Shown one piece after another: positions 41,565-51,658 of a stretch of 64,000 bases of DNA (within the stretch, counting starts at the first letter, position 1; every line of letters begins with the position of its first letter). Position numbers and translations under genes: made by a program. The stretch spans positions 62,001 to 126,000 of the forward strand of contig NZ_CANKYH010000007.1 in assembly GCF_947487915.1 (NCBI RefSeq). Direction: 5' to 3'. The notes beneath the pieces are model-generated. The model made no database searches. It was not told where the DNA came from and saw only the letters and a program-made list of their open reading frames with translations. The stretch is from an uncultured Serinicoccus sp. Lineage in GTDB: Bacteria > Actinomycetota > Actinomycetes > Actinomycetales > Dermatophilaceae.

Positions 41565-43565
41565 ATGAACCCGCTCACCGAGCGCCGGAACCTGCTGCCG
41601 CTCCTCGCCGCCCACCCCGGCGGACGCAGTGCCGCGACCTGCCGCTACCGCTGCGGGGACGCCTGCTCGCAGCCCGTGCCGAACACCAGCGACAACAGCT
41701 ACTTCGGCGACGTGGTGCGGTCCGCCGTGGCGCGCCGCACGGTGCTCACGGGAGGGACCGCCGCGCTGGCCGGGGTGGCGTGGACCGCGGCCGCGACCCC
41801 GGACACGGCAGCCGCGGCCGGGGAGGCGCAGGGCGACCTGGCGGGACCGGAGGGCCGTCGGCGCGGCTTCCCCTCCATCTCCCCCACGCCCGCCGATGTC
41901 GACGACCTGGTCGTGCCGGAGGGGTTCACCTGGGCGGCGGTCATCTCCTGGGGCGACCCGGTCGAGCCCGGCGCGCCCCGTTTCGACGTCGACCGGCAGA
42001 GCGTCGAGGCCCAGAAGGGACAGGCCGGCTACAACGCCGACTACCTCACCCTGCGTCAGGACGGCGATCGGGGCTGGCGGAGGCGGCGCGGGGTCATCGT
42101 TGTCAACAACGAGTACACCAACCCCGAGCTGATGTTCCCGGACTGGAGCGGTGCGGTCACCCCGGAGCAGGCCGAGATCGAGATGGCCGCACACGGGATG
42201 ACCATCGTCGAGGTCCGCCGCAAGAACGACCGGTCCCCGTGGACCTACCAGCGGCGCGGGGACCGGAACCGCCGCATCCACGCGTGGACCACCTTCGCGC
42301 TCGACGGCCCCGCCGCCGGGCAGGAGTGGATGCGGACCAGCACCGACCGTCGTGGGCGCCGCGTGCTCGGCACGCTGAACAACTGCGCCGGCGGGGACAC
42401 CCCCTGGGGCACCGTGCTCTCCGGTGAGGAGAACGTCAACCAGTACTTCGACGCCACCGGCGCCCCGGACCCCGAGGGCAGGCTGGCCCGTTACGGCATC
42501 ACGTCCGGGGGACGCGGCTGGGAGCAGGCCGACCGCCGCTTCTCCGTCCTCGAGGAGCCGAACGAGGTCAACCGCTTCGGCTGGATCGTCGAGGTCGACC
42601 CCGACGACCCCGGCTCCACCCCCGTGAAGCACACGGCGCTCGGGCGTTTCAAGCACGAGGGAGCCACCATCCGGCTGGCCCACGACGGGCGGGCCGTCGC
42701 CTACATGGGCGACGACGAGCGCTTCGACTACGTCTACAAGTTCGTCTCCCGCCGCCGCTACCGCGAGGGCGACCAGCGCCACAACATGCGGCTGCTCTCC
42801 GACGGCGACCTCTACGTCGCGCGGTTCACCGGCGACGGCCTGCAGGACGGGCAGTACGACGGCGACGGCGAGTGGCTCCCGCTCGTGGTCGGCGGCGAGT
42901 CACGGGTCGAGGGCATGACCGTGGCGGAGGTCTGCACCTGGACGCGGCTGGCCGCCGACACGGTGGGACCCACCAAGATGGACCGACCCGAGGACGTGCA
43001 GCCCGACCCGTCGACCGGCCGTGTGTACGTCGCGTTGACCAACAACACCGCGCGCACGCCGGGCCAGATCGACGAGGCCAACCCGCGGGCGAACAACAAG
43101 TTCGGGCACGTCATCGAGTGGCGTGAGGACGGGGACGACGCCGCGGCGCTGCGGTTCCGGTGGAGGATCGTCCTGGTCGCCGGCGACCCCTCCGACCCCA
43201 GCACCTACTTCTCCGGCCTCGACCGGCGGGAGGTCACCCCCATCAGCTGCCCGGACAACGTCGCCTTCGACGGTGAGCCCGGCCACCTGTGGATCAGCAC
43301 CGACGGGGCGCCCGGCACCATCGGTACCTGCGACGGCCTCTTCCGCATGCCGACCACCGGGCCCGACCGGGGCCTGGTCCAGCAGTTCCTCTCGGTGCCG
43401 ACCGGTGCCGAGTGCTGCGGGCCGGTCATCTCCTGGGAGGACCGCTCGGTGCTCGTCACCGTGCAGCACCCCGGGGAGGGTGGGGCCAGCGCGTACCCCT
43501 ACCTGGGCGACAGCGTCCCCCGGCCCGGCGTGGCTCACGTCTACCCGGGGCGGCGCCGGCGCTGA
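41565..43565 (+). CDS. phoX: PhoX-type alkaline phosphatase (DUF839), Tat-exported
   Basis: 666 residues. ARRTVLTGGTAALAGVAW (about residues 56-73) is a twin-arginine signal, located unusually far in. It is followed by the beta-propeller core with VVNNEYTNPE, GTVLSGEENVNQYF, RFKHEGATI, DDERFDYVYKF, PEDVQPDPSTG and SCPDNVAFD. PhoX needs calcium and iron. The Cys in ISCPDN is the candidate iron ligand. It hydrolyses phosphate esters outside the cell. ATG follows GGAAGGACC. No Pho box was identified upstream. Confidence 0.9.
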   Translation: MNPLTERRNLLPLLAAHPGGRSAATCRYRCGDACSQPVPNTSDNSYFGDVVRSAVARRTVLTGGTAALAGVAWTAAATPDTAAAAGEAQGDLAGPEGRRRGFPSISPTPADVDDLVVPEGFTWAAVISWGDPVEPGAPRFDVDRQSVEAQKGQAGYNADYLTLRQDGDRGWRRRRGVIVVNNEYTNPELMFPDWSGAVTPEQAEIEMAAHGMTIVEVRRKNDRSPWTYQRRGDRNRRIHAWTTFALDGPAAGQEWMRTSTDRRGRRVLGTLNNCAGGDTPWGTVLSGEENVNQYFDATGAPDPEGRLARYGITSGGRGWEQADRRFSVLEEPNEVNRFGWIVEVDPDDPGSTPVKHTALGRFKHEGATIRLAHDGRAVAYMGDDERFDYVYKFVSRRRYREGDQRHNMRLLSDGDLYVARFTGDGLQDGQYDGDGEWLPLVVGGESRVEGMTVAEVCTWTRLAADTVGPTKMDRPEDVQPDPSTGRVYVALTNNTARTPGQIDEANPRANNKFGHVIEWREDGDDAAALRFRWRIVLVAGDPSDPSTYFSGLDRREVTPISCPDNVAFDGEPGHLWISTDGAPGTIGTCDGLFRMPTTGPDRGLVQQFLSVPTGAECCGPVISWEDRSVLVTVQHPGEGGASAYPYLGDSVPRPGVAHVYPGRRRR

Positions 43566-43573
43566 GCCCGGCC

Positions 43574-43622
43574 CGCGGCGCCCGCTCCCCCGGACCGCGG
43601 CGCCCGCTCCCGCGGACCGCGG
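43574..43622. repeat. 22-bp tandem repeat between phoX and the prenyl synthase gene
   Basis: CGCGGCGCCCGCTCCCCCGG and two more bases at 43574-43595, repeated with one change at 43596-43617, then CGCGG. It fills the 61-nt gap between two convergent genes. Confidence 0.85.
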
Positions 43623-43626
43623 CTGG

Positions 43627-44634
43627 TCAGCGGGAGCGGTCGGCGACGCCGTCGACGAGCGCCCGGAGGGCGTCCACCGCCGCCGAGGGCTCCAGGCCCT
43701 CGAGGAGCGAGCGCGCCCGTGCCGCCATGGCGAGCGTGCGTTCCCGGGCCTGCGCCATCGCCGGGTGGGCGCGCAGCAGCTCCAGGGCCTCGGCCAGCTC
43801 GGCCGGGTCCTCGATCGGGCCGGCGAGGAGCTCGTGCAGGCGGGCGTCGGCGGGGTCCGAGCTCCCGCGGGCGTAGAGCACGGGCAGGGTTGCCTTGCCC
43901 TCGCGCAGGTCGGTCCCGGGGGTCTTGCCCGAGGCGTCGGCCTCGGAGGCCACGTCGAGCAGGTCGTCGGCCAGCTGGAAGACGACCCCGAGGGTCTCGC
44001 CGTAGGCCGTGAGCGTGCGCACGGTGTCCTCGTCGCAGCCCCCGAACATCGCGCCGTAGCGCGCGGCCGTGGCGATGAGCGACCCGGTCTTGTCGGCGAG
44101 GATCGACAGGTATGCCTCGACCGCCGCGTCGTGCCCGTCCGCACCCGGCGCGGCGGCACCCTGGCGGTCGTCCCGGATCTGGCCGGCGCACAACCGGATG
44201 AAGGTCTCCGCCTGGATCTTGACCGCCTCGGGGCCGAGGCCGGCCACCACGGCGGAGGCGGTGCCGAAGAGCAGGTCCCCGACGAGGATCGCCGTCGCGT
44301 TGCCGTAGCGGGCGTTGGCGCTGCGCACGCCCCGTCGCAGGTCCGCCTCGTCCATGACGTCGTCGTGGTAGAGCGAGGCGAGGTGGGTGAGCTCCACCCC
44401 CACCGCGGCGTCCACCACCTGGTCGTCCCACCCCCGGCCGACCTCGCTGGTCAGCAGGGTGAGCAAGGGCCGGAACCGTTTGCCGCCCGCGCGCGCCAGG
44501 TGCAGGTTCGCCTCCGCGATGAAGGGGTCGTCGTGGTCGACGACCTCCTCCAGGCGCGCTGCGACCCGGTCCAGCCCGGTCTGGACCCGCCCGGTCAGCG
44601 CGTCGTCGGAGCCCGGGACGGTCGCGGTGCTCAC
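43627..44634 (-). CDS. Polyprenyl diphosphate synthase (menaquinone side chain type)
   Basis: 335 residues. First Asp-rich motif SLYHDDVMDEADLRRG (DDxxD, about 98-102) and second motif FQLADDLLDVASEAD, with GGKRFRP at the N-terminus: a long-chain trans-prenyltransferase. The region before the first DDxxD (VELTHLASLYH) lacks bulky residues, consistent with a long (C35-C45) product. Last gene of the nuo operon, overlapping nuoN by GTGA, so it is probably expressed with complex I. It makes the isoprenoid tail for menaquinone. Confidence 0.9.
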   Translation of the reverse strand: MSTATVPGSDDALTGRVQTGLDRVAARLEEVVDHDDPFIAEANLHLARAGGKRFRPLLTLLTSEVGRGWDDQVVDAAVGVELTHLASLYHDDVMDEADLRRGVRSANARYGNATAILVGDLLFGTASAVVAGLGPEAVKIQAETFIRLCAGQIRDDRQGAAAPGADGHDAAVEAYLSILADKTGSLIATAARYGAMFGGCDEDTVRTLTAYGETLGVVFQLADDLLDVASEADASGKTPGTDLREGKATLPVLYARGSSDPADARLHELLAGPIEDPAELAEALELLRAHPAMAQARERTLAMAARARSLLEGLEPSAAVDALRALVDGVADRSR

Positions 44635-46178
44635 CGCAGGAACGCCGCGGTGCTCTGCGCGAGATCCAGGACCGGGGAGGGCATGACCCCGAGGGCCAGG
44701 GTGATGGCGACGCCCACGAGGATCGCGAACGACGTCATCCAGGACGGGCGCACCACGACGGTCCCGGCCGCGTCGCTCGGGTCGCCCAGCCACATCTGCA
44801 CGACCAGGACGAAGTAGATGTAGGCCGTGACGGCGCTGGCGAGCACACCGACGACCGCGAGCCAGGCCCAGCCCTGGCTCACCGCTGCGGAGAAGACCGC
44901 GAACTTGCCGGTGAAGCCGGAGGTCAGCGGGATGCCCGCGAACGCCATGAGCAGGAAGGTGAAGCTGGCCGCGATCCACGGCGAGCGACGACCCAGGCCC
45001 GCCCACTGGTCGACGAGCGTGGCCTCGGTGCCCGCGCTGCGCACGAGGGCGACGATGGCGAACGCCGGGATGGTCATGAAGCCGTAGGTCGCGAGGTAGA
45101 ACATCGTGCTCGACACGCCGGCCACGTCCAGGGCGACGACGCCGGTGAGGATGAACCCGGCGTGGGCGATCGAGGAGTAGGCCAGGATCCGCTTGACGTC
45201 GGTCTGGACGATCGCGAGCAGGGCACCGACCACCATCGACAGGGCGGCGACGACGGCGATGACCGGCTGCCACTCCAGCCGGGCGCCCTCGACGGCGACG
45301 TAGAGCACGCGCAGCATCGCGCCGAACGCGGCGACCTTGGTGCAGGCCGCCATGAAGCCGGTGACCGGCGTGGGCGCGCCCTGGTAGACGTCCGGGGTCC
45401 ACGCGTGGAAGGGCACGGCGCCGACCTTGAAGAGGAGCCCGACGGTGACGAGCAGGACGCCCGGGACGAGCAGTCCGTCCATGCCGACGTTGCTGCTGAT
45501 GGCGGCCGCGATGTCGGAGAACCTCGTCGAGCCGGCGTAGCCGTAGAGCAACACCGCCCCGAAGAGGTAGAAGGCGCTGGAGAAGCTGCCGAGCAGGAAG
45601 TACTTGAGCGAGGCCTCCTGCGACAGCAGGCGGCGACGCCGGGCCAGGCCGGCCAGGACGTAGAGCGGCAGGGACAGGATCTCCAGCGCCACGAAGAGCA
45701 GGATGAGGTCGTTCGCGGCGACGAAGAGCATCATGCCGCCGACGGACATGAGGGTGAGCGGGTAGACCTCGGTGGTGGTCGCCCCGACCTTGGTCGCGAG
45801 CGTCTCCTCCGCCGAGCCCGGAGTGGACACCCCGGACTGGGTGAAGGCGTCGGGCTGCTCCCCGCCGAACCGCTCGCTCATGACGAGCAGGCCCAGGATG
45901 GACAGCACGAGCACCAGGCCCTGCAGGGCCAGGGTGACCCCGTCGACGGCCACCGTCCCGGCCGCCGTGATGCCCTCGTTGTCCCGGCCGAGCAGGACCA
46001 GCGCCAGCAGCGCCAGGACGAGGGTGGCGATGGACAGCGGGACCTGCACGGCATACCTCGTGCGCCGGGAGGCGAATCCCTCGACCGTGACCCCCACCAG
46101 GCCGCCGACGAAGACGATGATCATCGGGAGCAGCGCCGTGTAGTTGATGTCGGGCGCGACGAACATGGAGCCACCCAT
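44631..46178 (-). CDS. nuoN: NADH-quinone oxidoreductase subunit N
   Basis: 515 residues, about 14 helices. LFKVGAVPFHAWTPDVYQGA carries the helix 7 lysine, and FMAACTKVAAFGAML the helix 8 lysine. ANDLILLFVALEILSLPLYV is helix 5. The last nuo gene, overlapping both nuoM (TGATG) and the prenyl synthase (GTGA). Confidence 0.96.
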   Translation of the reverse strand: MGGSMFVAPDINYTALLPMIIVFVGGLVGVTVEGFASRRTRYAVQVPLSIATLVLALLALVLLGRDNEGITAAGTVAVDGVTLALQGLVLVLSILGLLVMSERFGGEQPDAFTQSGVSTPGSAEETLATKVGATTTEVYPLTLMSVGGMMLFVAANDLILLFVALEILSLPLYVLAGLARRRRLLSQEASLKYFLLGSFSSAFYLFGAVLLYGYAGSTRFSDIAAAISSNVGMDGLLVPGVLLVTVGLLFKVGAVPFHAWTPDVYQGAPTPVTGFMAACTKVAAFGAMLRVLYVAVEGARLEWQPVIAVVAALSMVVGALLAIVQTDVKRILAYSSIAHAGFILTGVVALDVAGVSSTMFYLATYGFMTIPAFAIVALVRSAGTEATLVDQWAGLGRRSPWIAASFTFLLMAFAGIPLTSGFTGKFAVFSAAVSQGWAWLAVVGVLASAVTAYIYFVLVVQMWLGDPSDAAGTVVVRPSWMTSFAILVGVAITLALGVMPSPVLDLAQSTAAFLR

Positions 46179-47731
46179 CAGTGGTCACTCCCCTCGGTCG
46201 AGTGGTTGGCGGTGTCGACGGCGGGTGCCGGGTCACTGATCCCGACCGTCTGCAGCGTCTGCTGCACGGCGGGCTCCAGCAGGTCGAGCACCGGCTTGGG
46301 GTAGAAGCCGAGCACCAGGAAGGCCGCGATGATCGGGGCGACCACCCACTTCTCCCGGCCGCTCATGTCCACGACGTCCTCGACCTCGGGCCCCGTCGGC
46401 CGGGGGCCGGTCGCGACCTTCTGGTACATCACGAGGATGTAGACGGCCGCCAGGATGACCCCGATCGCGGAGATGACCGCGAGCCACGGGTGCCGCCCGA
46501 AGGTGCCGACGATGACGAGGAACTCGCTGACGAAGGAGTTCAGCCCGGGCAGGGCCAGGCCGGACATGCCGGAGACGAACAGCGCGCCGGCCACCAGCGG
46601 GGTGACTCGCTGCCAGCCGCCGAAGTCCCGCAGGTCGCGCGAGCCGCGGCGGACGATGAGCATCCCCGCGACGAGGAACAGCCCGGCCGTGGTGAAGCCG
46701 TGGTTGACCATGTAGAGCGTCGCCCCGGTCTGGCTCACCGTGGTGAAGGCGAAGATGCCCAGCACGATGAAGCCGAAGTGGCTGATCGAGGTGTAGCTGA
46801 TGAGCCGCAGCATGTCCGTCTGGCCGATGGCCAGGAACGCCCCGACGAAGAGCGAGACCAGCGCGAGGGCCAGGATCACCGGGGTGGCCCACTGGCTCGC
46901 CTCGGGGAACAGCGTGAGGCAGAAGCGGATCATGCCGTAGGTGCCCACCTTGTCGAGGACGCCGACCAGCAGGACCGAGGTCGCCGGGCGGGCCTGCTCG
47001 GCGGCCAGCGGCAGCCAGGTGTGCACCGGCCACATGGGGGCCTTGATCGCGAACGCGATGAAGAAGCCGACGAACAGCCACCGTCCGGCGTCCACCGACA
47101 GGTCGATCCCGGTGAGGTTCGACAGCAGGAACCCGTCGGTGCCCCGCGGCCCCGCGAGGTAGACCCCGATGACGGCGACGAGCATGATGAGCCCGCCCGC
47201 CAGGGAGTAGAGCAGGAAGGAGGTGGCCGCCCGCGCCCGACGGCTCCCGCCGAAGACCCCGATGAGGAAGTAGACGGGGATGAGCATCGCCTCGAAGAAG
47301 ACGTAGAAGAGGAACACGTCGATGGCCGCGAAGACGCCGACCATCATCGAGGTGAGCGCCAGCATGAGCGCGAAGTAGGCGTGCTGCCGCCGGCCCACGG
47401 CCGGCACGTCGTCCCAGGCCGCGACGATGCAGATGGGCACGAGCACCAGCCCGAGCAGGATCATCGACAGCGAGATGCCGTCGACCCCGAGGGCGTAGGA
47501 CACCCCGAACTGCGGGATCCAGGAGTAGACCTCGGTGAGCTGGAACTGCTCCCCCGCGGTGCCGCCCCCGATGCGGAACTGGGTGGCCGCACCGATGCCG
47601 ACGACCAGGGTCACCAGGGCCACGCCGAGCGCGACCGGGCGGACGATCGTGCTGCCCTTGGGCAGCAGGGACACCACGAGCGCGCCGACGAGCGGCAGCA
47701 CGAGCAGCGTGGTCAACCAGGGAAAACTCAT
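46178..47731 (-). CDS. nuoM: NADH-quinone oxidoreductase subunit M
   Basis: 517 residues. FYVFFEAMLIPVYFLIGVFGG has the conserved Glu. AIKAPMWPVHTWLPLAAEQA has the Lys. VSEFLVIVGTFGRHPWLA lies near the end. ATG 47731 overlaps the nuoL stop; a GTG three bases upstream is possible. Proton-pumping antiporter-like subunit. Confidence 0.96.
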   Translation of the reverse strand: MSFPWLTTLLVLPLVGALVVSLLPKGSTIVRPVALGVALVTLVVGIGAATQFRIGGGTAGEQFQLTEVYSWIPQFGVSYALGVDGISLSMILLGLVLVPICIVAAWDDVPAVGRRQHAYFALMLALTSMMVGVFAAIDVFLFYVFFEAMLIPVYFLIGVFGGSRRARAATSFLLYSLAGGLIMLVAVIGVYLAGPRGTDGFLLSNLTGIDLSVDAGRWLFVGFFIAFAIKAPMWPVHTWLPLAAEQARPATSVLLVGVLDKVGTYGMIRFCLTLFPEASQWATPVILALALVSLFVGAFLAIGQTDMLRLISYTSISHFGFIVLGIFAFTTVSQTGATLYMVNHGFTTAGLFLVAGMLIVRRGSRDLRDFGGWQRVTPLVAGALFVSGMSGLALPGLNSFVSEFLVIVGTFGRHPWLAVISAIGVILAAVYILVMYQKVATGPRPTGPEVEDVVDMSGREKWVVAPIIAAFLVLGFYPKPVLDLLEPAVQQTLQTVGISDPAPAVDTANHSTEGSDH

Positions 47732-49713
47732 CACTGCATCACCCAGACGGCACCGAGGATCACGACGACGCCCAGGAGCATCGTCAGGGCATAGGAGCGG
47801 ACGAAGCCGTTCTGGGCACGGCGCAGGACACGGGACAGGCCGTTGAGCCCGCCGGTCGTGCCACCCGTCACCGCCCCCTCGACCAGCACGCTGTCGGCCT
47901 CCACCGAGGTCCGCGCCAGGGTCATGGTGGGGCCGGTGAAGAGCGCGTCGTTGACGTCGTCCTGGTAGAAGTCACGTCGGGCGGCCCGGGTGAGCGGCCC
48001 GGCCTCCGGCGCGGTCTGCGGGACCTCGCGCCGGCCGTACATCATCCAGGCCAGCCCGGCTCCGACCAGCATGAGGACGAAGGCGAGGATCTGGATGGCC
48101 AGGACCGGGATGAGCGGCTCACCGTGCTCGGCGTGCCCGAAGACCGGCTCCAGCCACGCGGTGATGATGCCGGTCGGGTAGAGCACGACGCCCAGGACCA
48201 GCGACCCGAGAGCGAGGACCATCATCGGGACGGTCATGACGAGCGGCGACTCGTGCGGGTGGGCGTCCTCGTGCCAGCGCTGCCCACCGAAGAAGGTCAT
48301 GAAGAACAGCCGGGACATGTAGAAGGCGGTGATCCCGGCACCCAGGAGCGCGACGCCGCCGAAGACCCAGGCGCGCCAGCCCGGCTCGGCGAAGGCGGTC
48401 TCGATGATGTAGTCCTTCGAGTACCACCCCGCGGTGAAGGGGAAGCCGATGATGGCGAGCCACCCGGCCATGAAGGTGAGCCAGGTGATCTTGATGTCCG
48501 CCCGCAGGGCACCGAAGCGGCGCATGTCGACCCGGTTGCCCATCGCGTGCATGACCGACCCGGCACCGAGGAACATGTTGGCCTTGAAGAAGCCGTGCGT
48601 GACCAGGTGGAAGATCGCGTAGAGGTAGCCGACCGGGCCCAGCCCGACCGCCAGCATCATGTAACCGATCTGGCTCATCGTGGAGGCCGCGAGGGCCTTC
48701 TTGATGTCGTCCTTGGCGCAGCCGACGAACGCGCCGTAGAGCAGGGTGACCGCCCCGACGATCGCCACGACCAGCCGCGCGTCCGGGGTGAGGTCGTAGA
48801 TCGCCTGGCTGCGGGCGATGAGGTAGACGCCGGCGGTGACCATCGTCGCCGCGTGGATGAGCGCCGACACCGGGGTCGGGCCGGCCATCGCGTCCCCGAG
48901 CCAGCTCTGCAGCGGGAACTGGGCCGACTTGCCGCAGGCCCCCAGCAGCAGCGCGAGGCCGATGAGGGTGAGCGTGAGGTCGCTCGCCCCGCCGGCGCTG
49001 CCGTGGACGGTCGCGAAGTCCAGCGCCCCGAAGGTCGCGAGCATGATGGCCATGGCGGTGATGAGCCCGACGTCACCGACCCGGTTGACGACGAACGCCT
49101 TGTTGGCGGCCGCGGCGTAGTCGGGGTTCCAGTTCCAGAAGCCGATGAGCAGGTAGGAGGCCAGGCCCACGCCCTCCCAGCCGACGAAGAGCAGCAGGTA
49201 GGAGTCGGCGAGCACGAGGATGAGCATCGCCGCGACGAAGAGGTTGAGGTAGGCGAAGAACCGGCGCTTGTCCGGGTCGTCCGCCATGTAGCCGAGGGAG
49301 TAGACGTGGATGAGGCTGCCCACGAAGGTGATGAGCATGACGAAGGCCAGCGACAGCGGGTCCAGCAGCAGCCCGGCCGAGAGCGACAGCTCGCCCACGC
49401 TCACCCAGTCCCACAGCGGCACCGAGAGCGAGCGCTCCTCCGGGCCCAGCCCGGTGAGCTGGACGATGACGAGGACTCCGACGACGAAGCTGCCCCAGGA
49501 CAGCGCGGTCGCCAGCGCGGGCCCCCACCGGTCGGTCGTCCGGCCACCGAGCAGCAGGACGGCAGCGCCGACCAGCGGGAGCGCGACGAGCAGCCAGCCG
49601 AAGGCCGCCAGGCCGTCGGCCTGGGTGGCGTGGACGGCGCTCGCTCCCCCTTCATGTTCGGCCGCCGCGAGGCTGAGGGTGGCCAGCCCGTGACTCAGGT
49701 CGTGCACAGACAC
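47731..49713 (-). CDS. nuoL: NADH-quinone oxidoreductase subunit L
   Basis: 660 residues, distal antiporter-like subunit with lateral helix. GWEGVGLASYLLIGFWNWNP (Glu of helix 5), GKSAQFPLQSWLGDAMAGPT (Lys of helix 7), SALIHAATMVTAGVYL and SQIGYMMLAVGLGP. GTG start with AAGGAG 4 nt upstream on the minus strand. This is one of the few nuo genes with a clear independent ribosome binding site and a short gap (9 nt) after nuoK. Confidence 0.96.
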   Translation of the reverse strand: MSVHDLSHGLATLSLAAAEHEGGASAVHATQADGLAAFGWLLVALPLVGAAVLLLGGRTTDRWGPALATALSWGSFVVGVLVIVQLTGLGPEERSLSVPLWDWVSVGELSLSAGLLLDPLSLAFVMLITFVGSLIHVYSLGYMADDPDKRRFFAYLNLFVAAMLILVLADSYLLLFVGWEGVGLASYLLIGFWNWNPDYAAAANKAFVVNRVGDVGLITAMAIMLATFGALDFATVHGSAGGASDLTLTLIGLALLLGACGKSAQFPLQSWLGDAMAGPTPVSALIHAATMVTAGVYLIARSQAIYDLTPDARLVVAIVGAVTLLYGAFVGCAKDDIKKALAASTMSQIGYMMLAVGLGPVGYLYAIFHLVTHGFFKANMFLGAGSVMHAMGNRVDMRRFGALRADIKITWLTFMAGWLAIIGFPFTAGWYSKDYIIETAFAEPGWRAWVFGGVALLGAGITAFYMSRLFFMTFFGGQRWHEDAHPHESPLVMTVPMMVLALGSLVLGVVLYPTGIITAWLEPVFGHAEHGEPLIPVLAIQILAFVLMLVGAGLAWMMYGRREVPQTAPEAGPLTRAARRDFYQDDVNDALFTGPTMTLARTSVEADSVLVEGAVTGGTTGGLNGLSRVLRRAQNGFVRSYALTMLLGVVVILGAVWVMQ

Positions 49714-49722
49714 GAGCGCTCC

Positions 49723-50022
49723 TTACAGCTTGAGCAGGTTGGCGTCGTCGACCGAGGCCGAGCGACGCGCACGGAAGATGGACATGATGATCGCCAGCCC
49801 GACGACCACCTCGGCCGCGGCGACCACCATGACAAACAGGGCGTAGACCTGCCCGTCGAGGGTGCCGTGGATGCGGGCGAAGGTGACCAGCGCCAGGTTG
49901 CAGGCGTTGAGCATGAGCTCGATGCCCATGAAGACGATGATGGTGTTGCGCCGCGTCAGGACGGTGATCGCGCCCAGGGAGAAGAGCACCACCGACAGGT
50001 AGATGTAGGCCTCGAGTCCCAT
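49723..50022 (-). CDS. nuoK: NADH-quinone oxidoreductase subunit K
   Basis: 99 residues, three helices. Conserved Glu in [17 protein letters not shown] and in [20 protein letters not shown] overlaps the nuoJ stop by one base. Forms part of the E-channel. Confidence 0.97.
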   Translation of the reverse strand: MGLEAYIYLSVVLFSLGAITVLTRRNTIIVFMGIELMLNACNLALVTFARIHGTLDGQVYALFVMVVAAAEVVVGLAIIMSIFRARRSASVDDANLLKL

Positions 50023-50939
50023 CAGCGCTCCTCCCCGTCCGACCGCTCGCCGCGCTCGGGGTCAGGCCCGTGGCCACCCCGGTCGGGCTGCTCCGAGCCC
50101 TCCTGCTTGGTCATCTCGTTGTCGGTGGCGGCGTTGGTCCCCGTCGGCAGGTCCTCGCGGGCCTGCTCGGCCGGTGGCTGCCCGTCGGAGCGGCCGCTGC
50201 CCGCGGGCAGGCGGTACTCCCCGGGGTTGGTGACCTGGCCTCGGGCGACCAGCACGCGAGGGACGGACTCCTCGACCGGGCTGCCGTCCGGCGCCAGGGC
50301 AGGGGTGTCCGCGGCGTTGTGCCGGGCATACACGCCGGGATTCGGCTTGCCGGCGAGCCACTCACCGCCGCGCAGCCGCTCCTGGGACAGCTGGCGCTGG
50401 GTCCGCTTCGGGGTGAGCCGCTCGCGGTGCGCCAGGACCATCGCGCCCATGACGGCGATGACGAGCAGCGCTCCCAGCGTCTCGAAGGTCAGCACCTGCC
50501 GCTCGAAGATCTCCCGGGCCAGGGCGGTGACGGTGCCCTCGGCCTGCACGGTCTCCAGTCCGACCGCCGCCGGCCAGGTGACGCGGGTCAGGCCGTAGAC
50601 GGCGGCGGCGACGAAGAGCGCGCCCAGGCCGAAGGCGAGCACCCGCTGGAGGGGCAGCGTCTCCACGGGGGAGTCGGAGGCGTCGACGCCGACGAGCATG
50701 ACGACGAAGAGGAAGAGCATCATCACGGCGCCGGAGTAGACGAAGATCTGGATGATCCCCACGAACTCCGCCTGCTGGACGATGTAGATGACGCCGAGGC
50801 TGATCATCGTCATCGCCATGGCCATGGCCGCGTGGACCGCCTTGCGGGCGAAGAGCAGTCCGAGGGCGCCGGCGACGGCGACGACGGCGAGCACCCAGAA
50901 GAGACCGACCTCCATACCGTCGATCCGGTCGGGGGTCAT
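50022..50939 (-). CDS. nuoJ: NADH-quinone oxidoreductase subunit J
   Basis: 305 residues: five membrane helices, with [20 protein letters not shown] (helix 3), followed by a hydrophilic tail of over 100 residues rich in Pro, Gly, Asp and Glu. Long NuoJ tails are known from actinobacteria. ATG overlaps the nuoI stop (ATGA). Confidence 0.95.
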   Translation of the reverse strand: MTPDRIDGMEVGLFWVLAVVAVAGALGLLFARKAVHAAMAMAMTMISLGVIYIVQQAEFVGIIQIFVYSGAVMMLFLFVVMLVGVDASDSPVETLPLQRVLAFGLGALFVAAAVYGLTRVTWPAAVGLETVQAEGTVTALAREIFERQVLTFETLGALLVIAVMGAMVLAHRERLTPKRTQRQLSQERLRGGEWLAGKPNPGVYARHNAADTPALAPDGSPVEESVPRVLVARGQVTNPGEYRLPAGSGRSDGQPPAEQAREDLPTGTNAATDNEMTKQEGSEQPDRGGHGPDPERGERSDGEER

Positions 50940-51658
50940 GAACGCGCCTCCACCTGCGCCGCGTCGGCGTCGGCGTCGGCGTCGGGCTCGTCGCGCCGCG
51001 CGTCCCGCTGCTCGACGTAGTCCTGCTGGCCGCGCGTGGCGCCGGTGACCTTGCCCCGGTAGTAGTCGCGCTCCTCCATGCCCTCGGCCATGGGGAACGG
51101 CGGGGTGAGCATGTCCGGGCGCAGGGGGGCCAGCAGCTGGTGCTTCTCGTAGATGAGCGGGGCCCGCTCGGAGTCGGCCAGCTCGTACTCGTTGGTCATG
51201 GTCAGCGCCCGGGTCGGGCACGCCTCGATGCACAACCCGCAGAAGATGCAGCGCAGGTAGTTGATCTGGTAGACGCGGCCGTAGCGCTCACCGGGGCTGA
51301 ACCGGGCGTCGTCGGTGTTGTCCGCACCCTCGACGTAGATGGCGTCGGCCGGGCAGGCCCAGGCGCACAGCTCGCAGCCCACGCACTTCTCCAGGCCGTC
51401 CGGGTGCCGGTTGAGCTGGTGGCGACCGTGGAAGCGGGGCGCCGTCGGGCGCTTGACCTCGGGGTACTCCTGCGTCGGCACCTTGCGGAACATGGTGCCG
51501 AAGGTGACGCCGAAGCCGGCCACCGGGGCGAAGAGCTGGCCGAGCAGGCCCGGCTCCTTCTTGCCGCCCTCCGGGGCGGTCTCGCCGCGACGGGCGGGGG
51601 TGCTGTCGGCGTGGGTGCGGGCGGGCTCGTCGGTATGAGGCTCGGTCGGGTCAGCCAC
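50936..51658 (-). CDS. nuoI: NADH-quinone oxidoreductase subunit I
   Basis: 240 residues with two [4Fe-4S] sites: [12 protein letters not shown] (about residue 92) and [12 protein letters not shown] (about 137). N-terminal extension of about 40 hydrophilic residues. The C-terminus contains a DADADADA run from repeated GTCGGC. GTG start with GAGGAGGAG upstream, inside the end of nuoH (8-nt overlap). Confidence 0.96.
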   Translation of the reverse strand: MADPTEPHTDEPARTHADSTPARRGETAPEGGKKEPGLLGQLFAPVAGFGVTFGTMFRKVPTQEYPEVKRPTAPRFHGRHQLNRHPDGLEKCVGCELCAWACPADAIYVEGADNTDDARFSPGERYGRVYQINYLRCIFCGLCIEACPTRALTMTNEYELADSERAPLIYEKHQLLAPLRPDMLTPPFPMAEGMEERDYYRGKVTGATRGQQDYVEQRDARRDEPDADADADAAQVEARS

